NCBI GenBank assembly: GCA_947179155.2
Contig: OX359270.1
Coordinates: 22,043,056-22,107,055, forward strand
DNA from: Hedera helix
Taxonomy: Eukaryota; Streptophyta; Magnoliopsida; Apiales; Araliaceae
DNA length: 64,000 nucleotides
Reading direction: 5' to 3'
Shown: in pieces, positions 25,216 to 35,700 of the stretch
Position numbering within the stretch: the first letter of the stretch is position 1
How the letters are laid out: each line of letters starts with the position of its first letter
Translations under genes and position numbers: made by a program
Notes under the pieces: model-generated
Told to the model about the DNA's origin: nothing
Database searches by the model: none
The model's input: the letters and a program-made list of their open reading frames with translations, nothing else

Positions 25216-25490
25216 AATTCACCAAACATGTGGTAATCCGCGTAGTCAAGTTATTCTCAAAGATTAATAAGGAATGAATACGAAAAATTATTCACCAACA
25301 GGCGGTAATCCGCGTAGTAAGGTTACTTCCACAATTTAATAAAAATTGAATACGAACAGTTATTCACCAAACAGACGGTAATCCGCGCAGTAAGGTTATT
25401 CTCAGAGATTAATAAAGAATGAATACGAAAGGTTATTCACCAACAGGCGGTAATCCGCGCCGTAAGGTTATTCCCACAATTTAATACATG
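25216..25490. repeat. 72-bp tandem repeat in S2
   Basis: Four copies start at about 25216, 25289, 25362 and 25434, each with TTCACCAA(A)CA then GGTAATCCGCG. Copies 1 and 3 resemble each other (TTATTC or ACTTCC variants alternate), so the array has a 145-bp higher-order period. S3 has no such array at the corresponding place. Confidence 0.75.
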
Positions 25491-28184
25491 AAAATAAATG
25501 ACACATCTTATGAGTAAGAGAGAAACGATATTATTTTTGAGAATCAAAGAATGATAATCCCTTACCATAGTAAGTTTGAACATTGGAAGATAAAAAAGAT
25601 GGAATCCCTTACTTTAACACATGACTTGATATTGATTTAAATGAGATTGATTAACTTGAACAATACTCATACACTTATAGATCACAAATACTCAAGATGA
25701 CTTAAGCACACTTAGAGAGAACATACACAAAGAAATATTTAGAGAGTGAAAGAAAGAACAAGTAAGGAAGTTTATGAAAAATCCTTACGTTAAGGCTTCT
25801 ATTTATAGCCAAAAAAAATTTCATTTCAAGATAATGTTTAATCCTTACCACTCATTTCATCTTTTAAGATTTCTTTAATTTAAACCATTCATTTAAAGAT
25901 CATCTTTAATCTACACCATCCATTTCAAATTCTATATTATCTTTAATCTATACGATTTATTTCATCTTTTAAGATTTTCTTAATCTAAACCATTCATTTA
26001 AATATCATCTTCAATCTACACCGTTCATTTAAAATTGTATAATTATTACATTATCTTTGATATATACCATTCATTTTCTATCACCTAACTTTATATTATT
26101 TATTATAATAAAGAAATAACTTTATTAATTCAATTATTCAACAATAATTCACACTTATTCATTATTATGACTAATTGTTATAAATACAGTGTAGTTGACT
26201 CTCTGAGTTAGATATCAAATTAATTAATAATGAAATACAACAGTTTAATTAACATCGTAATAGAGATAACAATAATGTAGAAAGTACATAAAAGAAAGAA
26301 TACGTTACTGTGTAATGATAATTATTGATTCAATAATGTGAATTACTGTGCATATGTTACTGTGACAATTATCAGCTTAATAATATAAATTATTGTGCAT
26401 GTGACAATAAAGTCAAATATTGTGCGATACCACTTTATCAGTTCAATAATACGAAATACTGTGCAATGTCGTGTGCTACTGTGCAATACCGTGTGTTACT
26501 TGTAATACCGTATATTACTATTCTTTTACCACCGAATATTTTAACAATTAAAAGTGATAGTACCATTGACCATTTAAAAATTGTTTATGTCATTTTCTAC
26601 ATCCGACAATTATTCGTTGTGAGGTCCACCAATGATTGGTTTGTACGGCGTTGTCATACGAATATTTTCCAACAAAACGAATATTTTCCGACCAAACGAA
26701 TATTGTCCGACATAATATAATTTACACATAACATCCTTAACTTTTAACTTTATCAATTTAACCACTTACTGTTTCAGAGAAATATAAATGAAGAAAAATT
26801 AAATTTTGTATTTCATAAAATTCGGGGTCTTACAAATATTATTAACTATTTCATAATATTATAATATCTTACTAATATTATTCATCATTTTATAATATTT
26901 TAATCATTTACTAATGTTCTTCACCATTTAATAATTTTTTAATCATATACTAATATTATTGATCATTTAATAATATTTTAATACATTTTAAATAATACCA
27001 ATAGTTAACTTTTTCATTGTATTAACTTTAGTCTTTATTTTAAATATTTAGTTACCAATTAATCATTAATGGATTCTATATATATTGGTTTAATAACCAA
27101 ACACATTCATTTTACACTTATTTCAACTTAATTTTTCAAAGAAAACTCGACACATTCATTTTACAGTTTGAACTGTTCGACTTCCAGTCATTCCGTTAGT
27201 CATAACTTCTTCATTTTAAAACATTTTGGGGTGATTATTAAGTCCATTCTCATGAGAATTTCTCCCTCTACAACTTTTCTTTAGATCACAAATCTAAATT
27301 TCTAAAAATGGCTCGCAAGGATAAAGTAAAAACTAACTTCACAAATTCTTGGTTTTTAATAGTTCAAACTTGAATAAAATTAACTCTACACATTCAAATG
27401 ACACCAACTTAGTGTTGTTGTCTTCCTAACTTCTTGTTTTATAATATTTCATGGTTCAATCATATTTTTGAAAATATTTTGACAATAAATTTAATATCGA
27501 ACCATCTAGGGTTTTATCGGTAAATCGCAATATGAAATTTTCTTCCATTTATTTGCATACCACACATACCAATACTTGTTTTAAACATACTAAACCATGA
27601 GTATACATATATATCATAGCTTTAGACTTCTAGAGTATCAAAATAACTTTTGATCGGTTAAAAATACTTTTTTGACCAATTAAAATATATATAGACTATA
27701 AAAATGAATTAAAGAAAGTTTAGAACACTTTTTAACCTCTTGGACATGGATGCTCTTCTTCTTCTCCTTCTAAAGTATGTTATGAAGTTATGTGCCATCC
27801 ACCAAGATCCTCCTCTAGCAATCTCCTTCAACTCACAAGTGTTTGCTTGCTTTTCTCTAGAATGTTCTCTATTTTTTCTCTAGAAATTCTAGACAAATGG
27901 CTAACAAACATAGCCAATGTGTGGAGTACTATATTTATAGCATACCCTTAATCACCATCAACTCCTACTAATTAACTAATGTTGGTCAAATTAGGAGCTA
28001 ATTGTGCTTTCTATTTAATTGAATGACTACTTTAATGACCATTGGTTTGACATCCATCAATGTTACTTATAAGCTACCAATTGTGTAACATTTAGGCAAC
28101 CTAAAGAAGCAAGCTACCAAGTGGGCCCTCTAAATCTCAGCAAAAATAGGATTTAATCACCAATTCTTGGTTTATTTTTAATGC

Positions 28185-28191
<7 letters not shown>

Positions 28192-28258
<67 letters not shown>
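28192..28258. repeat. (TA)n microsatellite in the S1 U3
   Basis: About 33 TA units. The flank CTCATATATATA-type sequence followed by TTGACC and GGGCTCC/GGGTTCC matches the flank of the (TA)n in S4 (39786-39838), so the two tracts are homologous. Confidence 0.85.
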
Positions 28259-28259
<1 letters not shown>

Positions 28260-29675
28260 TCTTATATATATATCAATGTTGACCAATTTTGACTTCCTTT
28301 TGGGTTCCACATTGGACTCTAGGATTTAAATATATTGGGCTCATCCATTTAATTTGGTTGAGCTCAATTTAATTGTTATATTGGGCTAACATTAAATACC
28401 CTATGTTACATTTAATTAAAACAAGCATTAAACTAGTTTAATTATTACATGGATCAAGGTTTAATTAATTACTTGGACTACTAGGTTAATTCATTTGACC
28501 TAGATTAATACCTCAATTGGACTTATAATATAATCCAATTAGACTTGCTTTAAATTATTCTACCACATTGGGTTACATCATTTAACTCATCCATAGTTAA
28601 TTCTTATCACCATTTTCCTTTCTCTAGCAATTAACCAATGTTTGGTTAATACTATCTCATGTCTACCAACTAGGGTTATTCAATTAACCCTACACTAGTT
28701 AATTCTCTACACTCAATCAATACTTGAAATTTCCCAACACTTTGACCATCATTTGACTTTAATGGTTTGGGCTACATAGTTTACTTTTTATTGGGCTCTC
28801 TTATTTAATTACCCACTTCATGCAATTATTCTCATATTGGGCTAACATCTATAATTCTTTTGGGCTAGTCCACTAGTAGTAATTAAATTACTTGGACTCT
28901 TCATGAGATTAAATATTTAACTTTATTTGGACCTCTTTATAATTGCTAACAAGACTTACAATAATCAACACATTGGACTTGTTTTAAATTTACTTTTGAA
29001 TCCTATATATCCACTTAATAATTAAGTTAATTACTTAATTAATTACTTCTCATTATTGTCATTCAAGACAATCCTTCTAGTTTTACAATAACTTTAACTC
29101 ATAACTAATATAATTAACTTAATTAATTATATTTCATGACTTTCCTTCTTACTTCATATTTAAACTAATTCAGTTATTAGCTTAATTGAGTATTAATTTA
29201 TTCACATTCTTATTTGGCTAACAACGCTTTAGGCATATATATCCACATTCACTTTTCAATTGAATTTATTTTCTTAATAAATTTTCTACATGCATTATTA
29301 CAATATTCCCACATTTAATTTCTAACAAATAAATTATGTCAAAAAAAAAAATGTTCACCCATTTTCTACACATCTCACTTCGACAACTCTAGGTTTTAAA
29401 CCATAACGTTTAATTAATTATTTCAAATCTTATTTATAATTCTTATAAATATCTGGGATATTACATTAACTGTTAGACCGACTTGATTAATATTAGGGTT
29501 TTCAAAACCAGTTAATTAAAGTTAGACATTAATTGTAGCTGAGCCGACAAACAAGTTCCTTATCTCTAAACTCATTTTATTGAGCAAGTTAATTATTGAA
29601 GCTTGAACTGTAATTTTAAGCGTGCTTTAAGTGGTTTAATTACTTTACAATTATTCCACATTGATATTATTGTTA

Positions 29676-31293
29676 GAGTAAAATACACTTACACCCCCTG
29701 TAAATAATCATAATAACACTCACTACCTCTCTAGTTTTTTAAGTAACACTCACTATCCCTTTGAATAACATAATGTAACATTCACTACCCCTAAGATGGT
29801 TGACTTGATGATTTCAACAATTTTAAAAAATAAAATGGCCAAAATATCCTTAACTACTGTCAGGACAATTATACCTTCAATTTATGATGACTAATATACC
29901 CTTTAAGCAAAAAGTTTGCTTGTATCTCACTTTCATTTAACTAGAAGGATAAATTATTAACTTAAATAAATAAAAGTTTATTTAACAAATGTAAAATCTT
30001 AAGGTGAATAATTTAATAATTATCATCTAACATCTGTACCAATAATTATCATCTAACATCTGTACCAACATAATGATTAGAAGAAAATTAAAGGTTATGG
30101 TACATTTGACTTGCCAATATATCAGAATATATCAATATATCGTTATTATATTATATTGATATATTTAATCAAATGTTGATATATTTGACTTAACAATATA
30201 TCAATTGCGTTATTACATCATCTTGTTATATTTGTTCCAAGATTGATATATTTGTCTTAAAAATATATCAGTTTCGTTATTACAACATTTTGATATATTT
30301 GTTTCAATATTGATATATTTGGCTTGAAAATATATCAATTTCGTTATTGTAGCACTTGATATATTTGTTTCAATATTGATATATTTGGCTTGAAAATATA
30401 TCAGTTTCGTCATTGCAGCATTTGATATATTTGTTCCAAGATTGATATATTTGTCTTGAAAATATATCAGTTTCGTTATTGCAACATTTTGATATATTTG
30501 TTTCAATATTGATATATTTGACTTGAAAATATATTAGTTTCGTTATTGTAGCATTTGATATATTTGTTTCAATATTGATATATTTGGCTTGAAAATATAT
30601 CAGTTTCGTCATTGCAGCATTTGATATATTTGTTCCAGATTGATATATTTGTCTTGACAATATATCAGTTTCGTTATTGCAACATTTTGATATATTTGTT
30701 TCAATATTGATATATTTGGCTTGAAAATATATCAGTTTCGTTATTGTAGCATTTGATATATTTGTTTCAATATTGATATATTTGGCTTGAAAATATATCA
30801 GTTTCATCATTGCAACATTTGATATATTTGTTCCAAGATTGATATATTTGTCTTGAAAATATATTAGTTTCGTTATTGCAACATTTTGATATATTTGTTT
30901 CAATATTGATATATTTGACTTGAAAATATATTAGTTTCGTTATTGTAGCATTTGATATATTTGTTTTAATATTGATATATTTGGCTTTAAAATATATCAG
31001 TTTCGTCATTGCAGCATTTGATATATTTGTTGCAAGCTTGATATATTTGTCTTGAAAATATATTTATCGTGAATGTAACTTGATCTTATAGGTCAAAATA
31101 GGGTACTTTTGTCATTAACAAAACATGTTTAAATTCACTATATTTTAAAATAGTAAATATGAGGGTAAATATGTAACTTCCATTATTTGGTAAAAAATAA
31201 ACATCTACGGGGGTAGTGAGTGTTACTTGAAAAACTAGAAGGGTAATGAGTGTTATTATAGTTGTCGACAGGGGGTATGAGTGTATTTTACTC
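29676..31293. mobile_element. non-autonomous Mutator-like element with a minisatellite core
   Basis: 1,618 bp flanked by a perfect 9-bp duplication TTATTGTTA (29667-29675, 31294-31302), the MULE signature. The terminal inverted repeats begin GAGTAAAATACACT and extend about 90 bp, including AATAACACTCA and AAGTAACACTCACTA on both sides. There is no transposase; the core is a minisatellite. Confidence 0.9.
30100..31070. repeat. 66-bp minisatellite with a 3-unit higher-order period
   Basis: About 13-14 copies of a 66-67-bp unit built from two TTGATATATTTG half-units plus AAAATATATCAGTTTCGT. Three variants alternate in order (TTCCAAG/GTCTTG, then TTTCAATATT/GGCTTG with GTAGCA, then the same with GCAGCA), giving a period near 200 bp. 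The length is not a multiple that forces coding; minus-strand frames here are repeat artefacts. Confidence 0.85.
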
Positions 31294-31776
31294 TTATTGT
31301 TATTCGCACTTGGTGCATTTGAGCTTGTACAGTCTTTGACTTGTACCTTATTTAAAGTTCTATTGTTAAAGAACTGCTCAAAGTTAGGTCTAAGCCATTG
31401 TTCGGCTAGACATTTATGTTAAATATTTTAAAAGCTATCCAAACCATCGGAGGTGCGGATTCTTGGACTAATATGAACACCCCTTTAATATAGGGGAGTA
31501 GCCCATGTATCTAATATAAGATACAACCCTCGAAAATTAAATGTTATGCATAAACATAGTGTATAAGAGGCTGATCCCCTCGAGTACGCATTTCTGGTAG
31601 TAACTGTTGGGTTAATTAGCTATTGACTTTAGTGGAAGTTTATAGTTCATAGTGTATTTGACTATCTTGATTCTAAAAGCAATTCATTATTATTGTTTAT
31701 GTTATTCATATTGTTGAATTATTTCAATTATTCCTTCATTCATGATATATTATTTCTCGTTGTTATTTAAACTTGT

Positions 31777-31874
31777 TGAGCAAACTAGTTGCTCACCCTT
31801 GCTATATCATAAACTTTATTGCAGCTAAACCCGAGTCATCTGGGAAGGACAATGGTAAAGGAAAGTTGAAGTGA
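31777..31874 (+). other. LTR module: palindrome, acceptor-like site and K/G-rich mini-frame (LTR-C)
   Basis: TGAGCAAACTAGTTGCTCA (31777-31795) is a 7-bp inverted repeat with a 5-nt loop. An acceptor-like TTTATTGCAG ends at 31824. The frame from 31824 encodes AKPESSGKDNGKGKLK and stops at TGA (31872-31874). The same frame stays open through the palindrome (LLSKLVAHPC). Matching modules lie in S4, S5 and the Tek3 LTR. Confidence 0.7.
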
Positions 31875-32136
31875 TAGACTTTAAGAGGCAGTCTTTAGTT
31901 TATTTGTTTAGCTAAATTATTTATTATGTAATGTAAACCCTAAGTACTTTATTAAGGGTATTTGTGTACTTTTGTTGTAAGGTTACCGTATCTTGGGACT
32001 AGTAACGCCTTTTGCATAAACAACATATGTTTATTATTCCGTATTTAGTTATTGTATGTTGTTTAAAGGTGAATGTTTGTATTGGATCGTGATGACCAAA
32101 TTTAAGTGATTAAGACCTGAATTTGGGGGCGACACA

Positions 32137-32868
32137 ATGCCAAAGATGGGGGAGCCGAGTCGTATCATGGAGGATGAACTGAGGGATATCCATATAGATC
32201 CTGAGTCACTTCTAGAAATTGAGCCTATTGTTGCAATAAAGTCAGAGCCAGAGGAGGACCCAGACGAGCATTCAGGGGAGGTTGGGCTAGATGAAGGGTC
32301 AGATGGAGGATCCCAAGTGTTCCATACATTTGAGGACGGTTTGATGGGGGATTATGCTAATCGCATTATATAACATAGGCATAGGATTGAGGAGCTAGAG
32401 CATGAGGCTCATGAGCACCGGAAGAGGATCCAGGAGTTAGAGACAAAGCTGTATGGACGCCGAGAGGCCGCTATTCAGTTGGGGACCATGGTATATCATC
32501 TGTTGGCCCGTAACGTATAGTTGATAGGTAAATTGGAGCAGGCTAAGCACCAGGTACAAGTAGAGAGGGCAGAGAAAGAGGCCATACAGGCCCAGTTGGA
32601 AAAAGATGTAGCTGATGGGATTCAGCTTGAGGAAATGTGGGAGGATGCACACGACAGAGTGGGTGACCTCGAGGAAGAGGTGAGAGTGAAGAGAATAAAG
32701 ATAAACAAGATGAGCTACGCTTTTAGTATGGTATTTGGGAGATGGATAGGTGGTATTCGTTATTATCCAGCTGAGGTAGGACAAACTCACCACAATATGA
32801 GCAGAGATTTAGTGATCCAGAAGGGTGAGATTGAGTACTATAACCCTTTGGAGCGTGGTATACTCTAA
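32137..32868 (+). pseudogene. Tek3 extra ORF upstream of gag: acidic N terminus plus coiled coil
   Basis: Function unknown. The ATG is the first base after the LTR end. The frame runs 244 codons to a TAA at 32866-32868 and is interrupted by only two stops, TAA (32371-32373) and TAG (32518-32520). Each is one C-to-T step from a Gln codon. Residues 1-60 are strongly acidic (EPEEDPDEHSGE). From about residue 80 to 190 the sequence is heptad-rich with many Glu, Lys and Leu (ELEHEAHEHRKRIQELE, KLEQAKHQVQVERAEKEA), a likely coiled coil. The end reads GEIEYYNPLERG. It lies where extra ORFs occur in some other plant Ty3/gypsy lineages. No known domain was recognised. Confidence 0.65.
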
Positions 32869-33226
32869 TATAGTTGATGTAGTTGGTATTATGTGTTGTT
32901 ATGTATATATAGTAGGATGGTCTCTACTTTTATTTATTATGTATTGTAAATCCCGAACTTTTATATGGGATAGAATGTGTAAACCCCAACTTTTGTACTT
33001 GACAACGGGGTAGTATATCTGTAGATCCCCACCTTTTGTTATATTAGGGAATAGATGTTGACGTTTATAGCAGTGTGCTATAGGTTTTTCATGTATGATG
33101 TACTACTCATTGGCATATGAATATAAACGTCTGTATTAAAATGTGTTATTTACATTCTTGCATTAAAATATGAATATTTAAAGAATGAAATGAGGTAATA
33201 ATATTAACTTTTTATTTAAACAGAAA

Positions 33227-34270
33227 ATACCGCCACGACGTAGACAACCAGTACAACCTACACAAGAAGAGTCCGCAAACAATGAAGGAGGTTAGAGAGA
33301 CCTGGTGCAGAGATTGGTAGAATTATTAGAAGGCGCCTTTCAGGGGAGAAACTTGGAACCAGTAAATCTCAAGCCCCCCAACGATTTCGATAATGAATTT
33401 TAATGATTTTAAAAATGTAAGACCCCCAATATTTAAGGGGACAACTAATCTTATCGAGGCCCAGTTTTGCGTCAAAGAGATAGAGAAAACGTTTGAAATC
33501 GCAAGGGTATGAGACAATTAGAAGACTGCATTTACTACGTATATAATGAAGGGGGAAGCAAATTTTCGGTGGGAAGCGAATCAACAAAAAGCTGGAGAAG
33601 GAATCATATCGTGGGACTGGTTTAAAGAATTATTTTTTGAGAATTACTTTTCCAAAAGCATGAAGAACCAGATGGAGGTTAAGTTTCTATAATTAAAGAA
33701 ATGAGAGATGTCGGTGGCACAATATGCTGCCAAATTCAATGAACTCGTGCATTTTGCACCATACCAGGTAGATACTGAGGAAAGGAAATCCCGACGTTTC
33801 GAACAAGGGTTGAAACCTTGGCTATTAGTAAGGTATCTGTTTTTCAGATTAATTCGTTTGGAAGTCTGTTGGAGAAGGCCATCATAGTTAAAGAAAAAAA
33901 TGAGGCCTTGACTTTGTACAATCAGGAGAAAAAGAACAAAAAAAAGTGGGGGAGATAATCGCGGAGGAGGTAGTAGTAGTGGTGGAAGTGATTTAGGAAA
34001 GAGAAAGTGGGATAGCACCAGTAACAACAACAATAACCAATCCAGGTAGGGAGGATCGAAAAAGAGAAGTGATGAATCACCAAAGGGAGTGTTGAAAGGG
34101 ATGGAATGTCTGCTATAACTGCAGCTAGGAGGGACATATTTCACCGAATTACCTAAACCCGAAGAAGATCCGAGGATATTTTGCTTGTCGGGCAACCGAC
34201 CACCAGATCAAAGACTGCCGAAGAAGGGACATAGTGGAGGAAGCGGTAACAAAGGTGGATGAAGTAAGCT
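33227..34270 (+). pseudogene. Tek3 gag
   Basis: Gag forms the virus-like particle. The region starts after a pyrimidine-rich stretch and CAG (33221-33223). The expected start codon is ATA (33227-33229) followed by PPRRRQPVQPTQ, so the ATG has probably been lost by a G-to-A change. Stops and frameshifts are frequent. The retrotransposon-gag domain is recognisable in pieces: IEAQF, GEANFRWEANQ, WFKELFFENYFSKSMKNQ, SVAQYAAKFNELVHFAPY and RRFEQGLKPW. A Gly/Ser/Asn-rich spacer (33950-34050) and damaged zinc-knuckle-like Cys codons (about 34110-34210) follow. Confidence 0.82.
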
Positions 34271-34271
34271 A

Positions 34272-34675
34272 ATGATTGGAGAATCTAAACAACAGAACCG
34301 ATCGACTGCCAAAACTTTTAACATGCTGATCCTGGATGCAGTAGCTTCAAAGGATGTTATGTCAGGTATTATTTTGATCAATAACATAAATGCCTATGTG
34401 TTGTTTGATTCGGGTGCGACCTATTCTTTTGTGTCTGATGAATTTGCTCGACGTTTAAATTTACCCCAAGAGTAGTTAAAAAATCCTTTAAATATAGAAG
34501 TCGCTAACAAAGAAGTAATCCTCGTAGAATTTGTACATATAAATTATTGGCAGAAATTAAGGGACATAAGCTGCCGATAGATCTAATCCATTTAAGATTG
34601 GGAGAGTTTGATGTGATATTAGGGATGGACTTGTTATATAATCATGGGGTAGTCATTGACTTCTAGAAGAAAAGT
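34272..34675 (+). pseudogene. Tek3 aspartic protease
   Basis: Processes Gag-Pol. The catalytic motif VLFDSGATYSFVS (Asp-Ser-Gly-Ala) is intact inside an open frame of 67 codons that ends at a TAG (34473-34475). The following part carries the LGEFDVILGMD-type block (about 34598-34630) in a shifted frame. It sits between gag and RT as in all Ty3/gypsy elements. Confidence 0.82.
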
Positions 34676-35700
34676 GTGAACCTTCAGACAAATTGGTTTA
34701 AGGTAGTATTTTCTGGTAGTATATCGCCTAGGCAATCTAGCTGTCTGACAATGATGTATGCCAAGAAATTACTGAGAAAAGGATACGTGGGGTATTTATC
34801 CCATATTGTAGATACTCAAGAAGTGGGAGCAGAGATGAATATTATACCGGTAATAAAAGAATTTTCGGATGTATTTTTAGACGATTTGCTAGGTCTACAT
34901 CCAGACAGGGAAGTCGAGTTCGTAATAGATTTAGTGCCAGGAATGACACCAATTTTGAAGGCTCCATATCAAATAGCGCCAGTTGAGATGAAGGAATTGA
35001 ATATACAACTTCAAGAGTTACTAGATAAAGGATATATACAGCCGAGTGTGTTTTCATAAGGAGCACCAGTTTTGTTTGTTAAAAACAATAATGGACCGCT
35101 ACGACTTTGTATCGACTACCGAGAGTTGAACAAAGTGGCGATCAAGAATAAATATCCATTGCCAAGAATCAACGATCTTTTTGATTAGTTGAAGGGAGCG
35201 AGGTGTTTTTCAAAGATTGACTTGAGAACGAGTTATCATCAGTTAAACGTGCTAATAGAAGATGTATCGAAGACGGTGTTTAAGACCCGGTATGGACATT
35301 ACGAGTTTCTGGTAATGTCTTTCTGACTGACAAATGCGCCAACAGTATATATGGACTTAATGAACAGAGTTTTCAAGCCATACTTAGATAAGTTTATGGT
35401 AGTTTTCATTGATGATATTTTGATCTATTCAAAGACAAAGGAGGAACACGCGGAGCATTTGAAAGTGGTGTTAGAGACATTGAGGAGAGAGAAGTTACAT
35501 ATGAAATTTTCCAAGTGTGGGTTCTGCTAAGAGAGGGTACAATTTTTGGGACATGTGATTGATAAGGATGGAGTATCGATAGATCCTGCAAAGGTAGAGG
35601 CAGTGATTAACTTGGAGCAGCCAAAGATGCCGACGAAAGTACAAAGTTTTTTAGGATTAGCCAGGTACTACTGAAGATTCATTCAGGACTTCTCGAAGAT
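34676..35700 (+). pseudogene. Tek3 reverse transcriptase
   Basis: Same lineage as Tek2 RT and alignable along its length. Landmarks are LLDKGYIQPSV, CIDYRELNKVAIKNKYPLPRIND, KIDLRTSYHQ, GHYEFLVMSF, VVFIDDILIYSKTKEEH (catalytic FIDD), KFSKCGFC and VQFLGHVIDKDG. In-frame stops occur at 35056-35058 (TAA where Tek2 has TGG) and at about 35185, 35325, 35528 and 35672. The open 5' part is 127 codons. Confidence 0.85.

Larger units (their letters stand above)
21336..26834 (-). mobile_element. solo LTR S2 (family B) inserted in S1
   Basis: Reads TGTGACACCCCC at 21336 and ends ATTCGGGGTCTTACA at 26834, the reverse complement of a TGTAAGACCCCG...GTCACA LTR. A perfect 5-bp duplication AATAT (21331-21335, 26835-26839) flanks it. 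It is split by S3, leaving about 2.68 kb of its own sequence. The minus-strand TATA box is at about 25797-25806. It contains a four-copy 72-bp array (25216-25490) missing from S3. Confidence 0.93.
19751..29465 (-). mobile_element. solo LTR S1 (Tek1 family) inserted in LTR-C
   Basis: Minus-oriented: the end TGTGACGACC is at 19751 and the start (AATATCTGGGATATTACA read on plus) ends at 29465. A perfect 5-bp duplication TTAAC (19746-19750, 29466-29470) flanks it. Without S2 it is about 4.2 kb. A TATA box on the minus strand lies at about 27947-27956. Its U3 contains a (TA)n tract (28192-28258) and GGGCTAA-rich sequence that the Tek1 3' LTR lacks but S4 shares. There is no interior, so it is a product of LTR-LTR recombination. 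Confidence 0.92.
16340..32136 (+). mobile_element. LTR-C, 3' LTR of Tek2, expanded by nested insertions
   Basis: It starts TGTAATGCCC after the Tek2 purine tract and ends ATTTGGGGGCGACACA at 32136. Removing S1 with its target duplication (9.7 kb), the MULE (1.6 kb) and the hAT fragment (about 0.4 kb) leaves roughly 4 kb, the same size class as S1 (4.2 kb) and the Tek3 3' LTR (4.3 kb). GC hairpins at 18593-18608 and 18664-18678, an AT block (18895-19560) and the palindrome module (31777-31874) lie in the common order. The Tek3 interior begins at the very next base, so LTR-C may also serve as the 5' LTR of Tek3. Confidence 0.7.

Noticed and set aside
30213..31009. Long minus-strand frames with repeated TKLIYFQ units
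   Set aside because: They are translations of the 66-bp minisatellite; the unit happens to lack stops in one frame. No independent coding evidence.
30100..31070. Possible CRISPR array
   Set aside because: Repeats are contiguous with no unique spacers and this is a plant-type sequence.
32147..32159. TGGGGGAGCCGAG after LTR-C as an alternative primer-binding site
   Set aside because: It starts with TGG but matches no tRNA end I can name, and it lies within the extra ORF.
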